DNA from: Schleiferiaceae bacterium
GTDB taxonomy: Bacteria; Bacteroidota; Bacteroidia; Flavobacteriales; Schleiferiaceae
NCBI GenBank assembly: GCA_018402665.1
Contig: JAGYIN010000007.1
Coordinates: 1 to 46,508, forward strand
Length of the DNA: 46,508 nt
Direction of reading: 5' to 3'
Shown: positions 40,575-46,508 of the stretch, in pieces
How the letters are laid out: every line of letters begins with the position of its first letter
Position numbering within the stretch: position 1 is the stretch's first letter
Made by a program: the position numbers and the translations under genes
The notes under the pieces: generated by a model
The model's database searches: none
What the model was told of the DNA's origin: nothing
The model's input: only the letters and a program-made list of their open reading frames with translations

Positions 40575-43376
40575 ATGGCCACTTTCATCTCACGTATCGC
40601 TCTAGAATTAATCAATGGGCCGGGCGTACTGCATGAAAAACTGGTGCTTTTGCCCAACCAGCGTGCAGAGCTGTTCTTGCGTGAAGCACTCAAGGAACAC
40701 ATTTCAGATACGGCACTCTTGCCCATGTTCACCACCGTTGATCAGTTCATTGCGCAAGCAGCGAATCTCGTCGTCCTCGAACCTTTGGCACTGATGGTAC
40801 GTCTGTTTGATTGCTATGAACGAACACGTGCAGCGGCTTTACCGCAGGGTACAAGCGAGGGTTTAGGAAGTTTTTTGAACTGGGGCCAAACGCTATTGTC
40901 CGATTTCGGCGAAATTGATCGCTACCTCCTCAACCCAGCGCATGTATTGGGCGATTTATACAACGTTCAAAAACTAGCAGAATGGGATTTAGAGCCGGGT
41001 GAAGAAACCGCCTTAATGCGTCGGTATTCCGATTTTATCGCGCTCCTTCCCGAAACATACGCGGCCTTTACTGCCTCCTTGCTTGAAGATGGCGAGGCCT
41101 ACAGCGGTTTGGCTGCGCGACACCTTGCTTCACATCCTGAGGCGGTTGCTGCTTTTCTTCACAAAAACGGTATCCAACACGTGCTCATTGCGGGGCTAAA
41201 CGCACTGAATACGGCAGAATTGAGCATTATTCAATCGGTACGCGAACAATGCCCTACACGAACGCTTTGGGATTTAGACCCGCATTACTTTAACGATCCG
41301 TTGCACGAAGCAGGTCATTTTCTTCGAGGCCACGTTCAACGTCAGAAAACGTTTGGAAAAGATGTGCCTACTACCAAGGCAGTCGCAAGTGAATGGAAAA
41401 CCATTCCAAAGCACATTCATCCCGTGGGGGCCAGTCAATATACGGGCCAAGCTAAGGCGGTCGCTGGCGCACTAGAAGACCTGAGAAAATCGGGCATTGC
41501 ACCCAAGGATATCGCCGTAATTCTTGCCGACGAATCACTCCTGAATCCTGTGCTCAGCTTCTTACCAGAGGCCTACGATAAAGTAAACATTACTATGGGC
41601 TATCGCCTGGACCAAACGGCATTAGCCGGTACGGTACGGTTATGGATTTCGGTCATCGAATACGCCTTAAAAAATCAACGCAAAGCGGGGAAATGGACCT
41701 TTTACTACCGCTCCTTGTGCGCTTTGTTTACCGATCCGCTTTTCAATAAGTACTGGAGCGGACCTGCGGGTGAACGTCCGATGGATTGGAATGCAGAGAT
41801 CGTTAAAGTCAACCGTGTATTCACCAGTGCTTCTGAATGGGTGCGTCGGTGTTCTGGAGGTCCTGAGAGCTACGGAGCACTCTTTGAAGCACAAGATTCG
41901 AACGGTTGGATTACCGCCATGCAACACTGGCTGAAGCACGTCGGACGCACAGAAACACAAGATCCTGTTATTCAAAACACCGCCTACCATATTCATACGC
42001 TCTTAGCGCAACTTACGCGAACGCTTACTTTAGAAGTCGAGCCGCTCGTGCTTTTGAAACTGATCAAGCAGCAGCTTCGAAGCGGAACGGTTGATTTTGT
42101 GGGTGAGCCCCTTGAAGGACTGCAAATCATGGGAATTCTTGAAAGCAGGACCTTAGATTTCAAACACATTATCCTGGCTGGGGTAAATGAAGGGATTTTA
42201 CCTGCCGGTCGCCGCTTTAATTCACTCCTTCCGTACGACATTAAGCGAAATTACGGCCTGCCTACCTATGAAGAGAAGGATGCCGTTTATGCCTACCACT
42301 TTTACCGGATTCAGCAGCGCTGTCTTTCATCGACCATTACTTTTAATACCGATAGTGAAGCCATGGGAGGCGGTGAACCCAGTCGTTTTTTAGTCCAATT
42401 AGAAAACGAACTGCAAAATACCGCATGCACCGTCCATCCACGTACCTTCCTTCAAGGACCGGTCGCGCCCAACTCTATGGAACAGCTGTTCTCAGCGGAA
42501 AAAACACCCGCCGTCGTTCAAGCTTTTGAAGCATGGATGGCGCGTGGAATCAGTGCCTCTTCGCTGAATGAACTGACCAGCATGCCCGACCGTTTCTATC
42601 AAAAACGATTGATCCGTGTCGAAGAAGAGGACGAAGTTGAGGAACAGGTTAGTGCGATGGTCATGGGAAACCTCATACATAAGGGATTGGAAAACGTTTA
42701 CGAATCTCATGTGGGTAAACCCATCACAACTATTGACGTGGATCAATGGACGGAACAGGCCTATGAAGCCGGTTTTAATTATTTGATCGAAGTGGAACGG
42801 TACTCAAAAAATGCATTGACTCAAGGACGAAATTTACTAACGCTAGAGATTTGTAAAAAAATGATCCGCCAGTTCTTGCACTACGATGCTCGCCGTGCAG
42901 CACAAGGTACACTCATCTTGAAAGGAGTGGAAACAAAATTGGACTTTGAAATGCAGCACCCTACTCTAAAACTCCCGATGAAGTTTACCGGAGTAGTTGA
43001 CCGACTAGAAGTGTATGACAATACCTTCATCATTTGGGATTACAAAAGTGGTGCAATTGGGCAGAGTGACCTCAGCCTCTCCGGACTAAGTGACCTCTGG
43101 AAGGGCAGTAAAGGGAAGCCTTTACAGATTCTTCTGTACGCTTGGTTGCTCTGGAAAAAGGGTGTAGTAACGCACCCTTTCCCATGGCATTCGGGTATGT
43201 TTAAGCTACAAAGTGGACAACCGGAACATTTGCTTCGTGGAGCAGCACTGGGTAAAGCCAACGATATTACAGAAGCACTTCTTGTCCAATTCGAGCAGGC
43301 GCTCTGTGATTACCTCTTGGAGGTACACAGTAATGGATTGCCCTTCGTAGAGAAACCGAGGTATGAATTCAATTAA
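40575..43376 (+). CDS. AddB-like helicase/PD-(D/E)XK nuclease
   Basis: 933 residues. The N-terminus LVLLPNQRAELFLREAL matches the AddB/RecC-like inactive helicase part; no Walker A is present. The conserved block LEGLQIMGILESRTLDFKHI with GVNEGILPAGRRF is typical of AddB-type proteins. The C-terminal nuclease has GNLIHKGLENVYE, GVVDRLEVYDNTFIIWDYKS and LQILLYAWLL, that is the His, Asp, Asp-Lys and Gln-Tyr positions of an active RecB-type nuclease. The cysteines that hold the 4Fe-4S cluster in AddB are missing: SASSLNELTSMPDRFYQKRL has Met for Cys and the chain ends without a Cys cluster. Works in double-strand break processing with an AddA partner expected elsewhere. Confidence 0.87.
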   Translation: MATFISRIALELINGPGVLHEKLVLLPNQRAELFLREALKEHISDTALLPMFTTVDQFIAQAANLVVLEPLALMVRLFDCYERTRAAALPQGTSEGLGSFLNWGQTLLSDFGEIDRYLLNPAHVLGDLYNVQKLAEWDLEPGEETALMRRYSDFIALLPETYAAFTASLLEDGEAYSGLAARHLASHPEAVAAFLHKNGIQHVLIAGLNALNTAELSIIQSVREQCPTRTLWDLDPHYFNDPLHEAGHFLRGHVQRQKTFGKDVPTTKAVASEWKTIPKHIHPVGASQYTGQAKAVAGALEDLRKSGIAPKDIAVILADESLLNPVLSFLPEAYDKVNITMGYRLDQTALAGTVRLWISVIEYALKNQRKAGKWTFYYRSLCALFTDPLFNKYWSGPAGERPMDWNAEIVKVNRVFTSASEWVRRCSGGPESYGALFEAQDSNGWITAMQHWLKHVGRTETQDPVIQNTAYHIHTLLAQLTRTLTLEVEPLVLLKLIKQQLRSGTVDFVGEPLEGLQIMGILESRTLDFKHIILAGVNEGILPAGRRFNSLLPYDIKRNYGLPTYEEKDAVYAYHFYRIQQRCLSSTITFNTDSEAMGGGEPSRFLVQLENELQNTACTVHPRTFLQGPVAPNSMEQLFSAEKTPAVVQAFEAWMARGISASSLNELTSMPDRFYQKRLIRVEEEDEVEEQVSAMVMGNLIHKGLENVYESHVGKPITTIDVDQWTEQAYEAGFNYLIEVERYSKNALTQGRNLLTLEICKKMIRQFLHYDARRAAQGTLILKGVETKLDFEMQHPTLKLPMKFTGVVDRLEVYDNTFIIWDYKSGAIGQSDLSLSGLSDLWKGSKGKPLQILLYAWLLWKKGVVTHPFPWHSGMFKLQSGQPEHLLRGAALGKANDITEALLVQFEQALCDYLLEVHSNGLPFVEKPRYEFN

Positions 43377-43385
43377 TCGGTGACC

Positions 43386-44333
43386 ATGACCCCACTACAA
43401 CGCATACCCACAGCAGAAGATTTAAAGGCAGCACAGGACAGAATCGCCCCTTATATTCACAGAACTCCTGTTTTTCAATCGCAGCAATTTAACGACCGCG
43501 TTGGAAGCCGCTGCGTGTTTAAAGGCGAACACCTGCAAAAAACCGGTGCGTTCAAAGCCCGAGGCGCCATGAATGCGGTACTGGTTCATAAGGAACGTGC
43601 GAAGGGAAACGGGTTTGTAACGCACAGCTCGGGCAATCACGGCGCCGCTCTGGCTTGGGCTGCGCGAACTATTGGCGAAAAAGCACACATCATTATGCCC
43701 AGCAATGCACCGAAGGCAAAAATTGAGGCGGTCCGCAGTTATGGTGGAATCATCGAATTCTGTGCCCCGACTTTAGCCGCACGTGAGCAAACGGCGAAAG
43801 CAGTGGAAGAAAAAGAGGGCGCTTTTTTCGTTCACCCCTACGACAACTATGATATTATCGCTGGACAGGCAACAGCAACCATGGAATTGCTCGAGGTGCA
43901 TCCCGATCTAGAATACCTTTTCGTGCCTGTTGGCGGCGGGGGCTTATTGTCCGGGGCGGCGCTTGCAAATGCCTACTTTGGCTCAGCAACGCTTATAGGA
44001 TGTGAACCTACCAATGCTTCCGACGCACACGAGAGTTTTTACAGTGGACATTGGGTTCCTGTGACCATTGCCGATACCATTGCCGACGGGTTGAAGACCT
44101 CATTAGGGAAGCGAAATTTCCCCATTATTCAATCCCATGTCGATGAAATTTTGCTGGTTACTGAAGCGGAAATTACAGCCGCTTGGCATTTCGTTTTGGC
44201 GCGATTGAAACAATTCATTGAACCTAGCGCAGCAACTGGAGTAGCTGCATGTCTAAAGAAATCGGCACGGGGAAAAACGGGAATTATACTTTGCGGCGGT
44301 AATATGGATACCCAAAACTGGGCACTACGATAA
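43386..44333 (+). CDS. Serine/threonine dehydratase or serine racemase family (PLP fold II)
   Basis: 315 residues from ATG 43386; a GTG two codons earlier is the alternative. PLP-binding Lys57 in KTGAFKARGA, the phosphate and substrate loop SSGNHGAALAWAAR, and the glycine loop VGGGGLLSGAALA. Single-domain length (no ACT domain) fits catabolic threonine dehydratase or serine racemase; the two cannot be told apart by sequence alone. It starts 9 bp after the nuclease gene and ends the thirteen-gene run just before the terminator at 44427. Confidence 0.9.
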   Translation: MTPLQRIPTAEDLKAAQDRIAPYIHRTPVFQSQQFNDRVGSRCVFKGEHLQKTGAFKARGAMNAVLVHKERAKGNGFVTHSSGNHGAALAWAARTIGEKAHIIMPSNAPKAKIEAVRSYGGIIEFCAPTLAAREQTAKAVEEKEGAFFVHPYDNYDIIAGQATATMELLEVHPDLEYLFVPVGGGGLLSGAALANAYFGSATLIGCEPTNASDAHESFYSGHWVPVTIADTIADGLKTSLGKRNFPIIQSHVDEILLVTEAEITAAWHFVLARLKQFIEPSAATGVAACLKKSARGKTGIILCGGNMDTQNWALR

Positions 44334-44355
44334 GTTTACAGCAACTACGATAAGT
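44324..44355. repeat. 12-bp direct repeat at the dehydratase stop codon
   Basis: ACTACGATAAGT occurs at 44324-44335, where it holds the last codons and stop, and again at 44344-44355, giving a 20-bp period. It looks like a small local duplication. The following stretch to 44416 contains no gene. Confidence 0.6.
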
Positions 44356-44416
44356 CTGTTTGCGCCATTTTGAGTAAATCACCTACGTTTATAACACCAA
44401 CCAACAAACCCAGGAG

Positions 44417-44896
44417 TTACTCCTTTAAAGGCATCGTCATTACGACGGTGCCTTTTTCTTTTTGAAAAGAGGTCGTCACCGTCCAATCCTTTGGTCTTTT
44501 ACTTCTTGAACGATTAAAAGCGATGCGGTCTTGAATCAATGAAAGCCCGTGCCCGGTGCCCCCTTGTCTGCTGTGCTCACCGTATCCCGAATCCTCCACT
44601 TTTAAGGTCAGTACTGTTGCTGTATGGCGCGCCTCAATGTGAATATTTGGTGCCGTACGTTCCTCATGTCCGGCATACTTAAAGCTATTTTCAACAAGCG
44701 GTTGGAACAAACCCGTAGGAATACGCACTTTACGCAATGCTTTAGGAATGTCTATGGTCACTTCGACGTGCGCATAAGAGCCCTTTTACCTCTGCTTGCG
44801 GCAACAATTTCTCCAATTGAAAAACCATTCCCCGAACAGCGATTATTTCATCGTCCAAAACTCCTATGTGACGGACGGTTTTCACTTTTGATAACC
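44417..44896 (-). pseudogene. Frameshifted C-terminal remnant of a LytS-type histidine kinase
   Basis: The minus strand carries the ATPase half of a LytS/YehU-type sensor kinase: N-box PTGLFQPLVENSFKYA, VEDSGYG in the D-box place, and GGTGHGLSLIQDRIAFN as G-box, ending TVVMTMPLKE. The apparent start at 44761 (GTG) falls inside the domain. Upstream, another frame continues the family pattern (VLDDEIIAVRGMVFQLEKLL, then PQAEVKG) and joins at about 44790 to SYAHVEVTIDIP only by a frameshift. The frame opens at a TAG (about 44897) in the end of ribE, so sensor, membrane part and the phospho-accepting His are lost. No partner response regulator lies nearby. The gene is dead or dying. Confidence 0.75.
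44427..44463 (+). terminator. Intrinsic terminator of the thirteen-gene run
   Basis: The arms AAAGGCATCGTC (44427-44438) and GACGGTGCCTTT (44444-44455) pair over twelve positions with one G-T, loop ATTAC, followed by TTCTTTTT. It lies 93 bp after the dehydratase stop and at the same time inside the 3' end of the kinase remnant on the other strand. Confidence 0.8.
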
Positions 44897-45478
44897 GCTA
44901 AGCATTCGAGCGACATACTTTCCTATGATGTCAAATTCCAAATTGATTCGATCCCCCACCTTTAGATGATGGAATACCGTATGCTCATAGGTATAGGGAA
45001 TAATGGCAACACTGAAACCGCCCGCTATGGAGTCGACCACCGTAAGCGATGTTCCATTCACCGTAATGGAACCTTTTTCTACCGTAACATTACCTAATGC
45101 AGGGTCGTAAGCAAAGGAAAAAATCCATGATCCATCTTCTTCGGTAATGGAAGTACAATGGCCAATTTGATCCACATGCCCCTGCACAATATGGCCGTCT
45201 AAACGCGCACCCATCGTCATACAACGTTCTAGGTTAATAGGGTCGCCTTCCTTTAAATCGCCAATAGCTGTTTTTGCAATGGTCTCCTCAATGGCCGTTA
45301 CGCGGTACGTTCGGTCACCAAAAATTTCTACCACCGTCAAGCAAATGCCGTTATGGGCGACGCTTTGATCTACTTTCAATTCGCTCGCAAGGTCTGAAGC
45401 GACATATAATTCTAGGTTTCCGCCGTTCTTTTCGACCTTAGCAACCTTGCCTAATTTTTCAATAATTCCAGTAAACAT
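44882..45478 (-). CDS. ribE: Riboflavin synthase, alpha chain
   Basis: 198 residues from ATG 45478, chosen because the conserved N-terminus is MFTGIIEKLGKV; the longer frame adds 19 unrelated residues. Makes riboflavin from two molecules of 6,7-dimethyl-8-ribityllumazine. Two similar lumazine-binding halves: the first with VAHNGICLTVVEI and ERCMTMGARLDGHIVQGHVD, the second with KGSITVNGTSLTVVDS and HTVFHHLKVGDRINLEFDII. No FMN riboswitch fits in the short upstream region. Its end overlaps the kinase remnant by a few bases. Confidence 0.96.
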   Translation of the reverse strand: MFTGIIEKLGKVAKVEKNGGNLELYVASDLASELKVDQSVAHNGICLTVVEIFGDRTYRVTAIEETIAKTAIGDLKEGDPINLERCMTMGARLDGHIVQGHVDQIGHCTSITEEDGSWIFSFAYDPALGNVTVEKGSITVNGTSLTVVDSIAGGFSVAIIPYTYEHTVFHHLKVGDRINLEFDIIGKYVARMLSGYQK

Positions 45479-45487
45479 GAAGGGTTC

Positions 45488-45515
45488 TTTGTGGTTGGTT
45501 AAAATAGTACATTTG
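45488..45515 (+). promoter_or_regulatory. Candidate promoter of the leucyl aminopeptidase gene
   Basis: TTTG at 45488-45491 and TACATTTG at 45508-45515 match the Bacteroidota -33 and -7 elements with 16 bp between them, a little short. Predicted initiation near 45520 gives no or a very short leader before the ATG at 45523 or 45535. Best-formed promoter in the window because both elements are present. Confidence 0.5.
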
Positions 45516-45534
45516 GCACTAAATGAATGACGCA

Positions 45535-46508
45535 ATGAAAATCACAACATACACTCCTGATTACAATGGCAGCATCGCTATTGTTTATACCGATTCAAAA
45601 GAGCTTTCTCAACATTTAAACGAGGCACAACTCGATCGCGTTCATGCGCTTGGCGAAAAGTTTGAAGAAAAATGGTTGGAAGTTCAAGCGGGCACAGATA
45701 CTGCTTGGGTGTATAAGCTTGGAAAAACTACAGATGCGGATGCGCGCGCAGAGAAAATGCGTCAAGCCGGTAATAAGTTGGTCCTCAAGGCAAATGCCGC
45801 ATACCTGGACCGCATTGCTCTATTGGGTGCACACGTGCCGCATGTAGCCGAAGGTGCCATTTTGGGGAATTACCAGTTCCTCCGTTACTTCTCAGACAGC
45901 CATAAGCGTAAAAATTCCATGGCCCAATTGTTCGTTTCAAAAGAAGACGAACAAACCCTTGCGCCCATCGCCATTGCAACGATGGGTGCGCTCTTTGCGC
46001 GTGAATTGGTCAATACGCCTGTCATTGATTTAACAGCAACCGGTCTGGCCAATCAAGCAAAAAAAGCAAGCAAACGACACGGTTTTTCAATAGAAGTCCT
46101 GGAGAAAAAACAGATCGAAAGCCTCAAGATGGGCGGATTACTGGCTGTGAATTACGGTTCTCCTGAGCCTCCAGTATTCATCATCATGGAGCACAAGCCA
46201 AAGAACGCGAAGAATGAAAAGCCGTTCGTTTTAGTCGGCAAAGGGGTGGTTTACGATACCGGTGGTTTGAGCTTGAAACCTTCAAATTTCATGGACGACA
46301 TGAAATCTGATATGGGCGGTGCTGCTGCCGTTATTGGCGCAATGAGTGCCGCGGCAGAGGCAGATCTTCCCGTACACATTATCGGCCTAGTTCCTGCAAC
46401 GGATAACCGCCCCGGAGGCAATGCTGTGACACCTGGTGATGTCATTACCATTTCAGACGGCACCAGTGTGGAGGTCATGAATACAGATGCAGAGGGCCGA
46501 TTAATTTT
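45535..46508 (+). CDS. Leucyl aminopeptidase (M17), 3' end cut by window edge
   Basis: An open frame of about 324 codons from ATG 45535 (or in-frame ATG 45523) runs off the right edge. The N-terminal half is the poorly conserved M17 regulatory domain. From about residue 225 the catalytic domain shows metal-binding VGKGVVYDTGGLSLKPSNF, MDDMKSDMGGAAAV and NRPGGNAVTPGDV, with NTDAEGRL at the very end. The di-metal ligands Lys, Asp and Glu are in place. A cytoplasmic N-terminal exopeptidase for peptide turnover. Divergent from ribE, 57 bp apart. Confidence 0.93.
   Translation, partial: MKITTYTPDYNGSIAIVYTDSKELSQHLNEAQLDRVHALGEKFEEKWLEVQAGTDTAWVYKLGKTTDADARAEKMRQAGNKLVLKANAAYLDRIALLGAHVPHVAEGAILGNYQFLRYFSDSHKRKNSMAQLFVSKEDEQTLAPIAIATMGALFARELVNTPVIDLTATGLANQAKKASKRHGFSIEVLEKKQIESLKMGGLLAVNYGSPEPPVFIIMEHKPKNAKNEKPFVLVGKGVVYDTGGLSLKPSNFMDDMKSDMGGAAAVIGAMSAAAEADLPVHIIGLVPATDNRPGGNAVTPGDVITISDGTSVEVMNTDAEGRLI

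Noticed and set aside
44417-44761. Stand-alone 114-codon kinase-like protein
   Set aside because: It begins in the middle of the ATPase domain and the missing part continues in another frame upstream, so it is treated as a pseudogene.
45479-45534. FMN riboswitch before ribE
   Set aside because: The gap is only about 56 bp to the divergent gene, too short for the RFN element, and no conserved segments were seen.

Overview
The window reads as a chromosomal segment of a Bacteroidota bacterium, most likely a marine Flavobacteriales of the Cryomorphaceae/Schleiferiaceae type (the lineage is an inference). Supporting signs are a secreted protein with the gliding-motility-type C-terminal domain used by type IX secretion, a DUF4292 lipoprotein, a DbpA-type helicase with motif II DEFD, a membrane-anchored LuxR-HTH regulator with a periplasmic sensor half, almost no Shine-Dalgarno sequences, and several matches to the Bacteroidota -7 promoter element TAnnTTTG. 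No tRNA, rRNA, CRISPR array, insertion sequence or prophage was seen.

Layout. 1-3440: AT-rich edge with a truncated secreted protein, a small secreted protein and the LuxR-type regulator. 3519-8903 (minus): dxs-like gene, YceI, two DEAD-box helicases and a DUF1456 protein in one run. 8985-15540 (minus): tetR, tolC-like, membrane-fusion lipoprotein and RND pump, a complete self-regulated efflux operon ended by a perfect 13-bp hairpin. 15734-19206 (plus): asnS, rpoN and a PAP2-like membrane protein. 19297-23397 (plus): a type IX cargo protein, a strong terminator, then uvrC. 23376-30515 (minus): a small hypothetical, a nitroreductase remnant, an ABC exporter operon (LolA-like, two FtsX-type permeases, LolD-type ATPase), gpsA and an M28 peptidase. 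30569-44333 (plus): thirteen closely packed genes: flippase, dut, sugar nucleotidyltransferase, TPR protein, DUF4292 lipoprotein, EnvC-like factor, ArsC-like, EamA transporter, yicC, gmk, nadD, an AddB-like nuclease and a serine/threonine dehydratase, closed by a terminator. 44417-46508: a frameshifted histidine-kinase remnant, ribE (minus) and a truncated leucyl aminopeptidase (plus).

The content is mostly core metabolism and envelope biogenesis. Two loci look like parts of a lipoprotein or outer-membrane lipid trafficking machinery: the LolA-like/FtsX/FtsX/LolD operon, and the DUF4292 lipoprotein sitting between a TPR protein and an EnvC-like factor. I see no defence island or biosynthetic cluster. 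The most interesting items are the envelope cluster around DUF4292, an unusually compact DXS-like enzyme, a recurrent TAnnTTTG box exactly 4 nt before start codons, and two decaying genes that simple ORF calling would misread.
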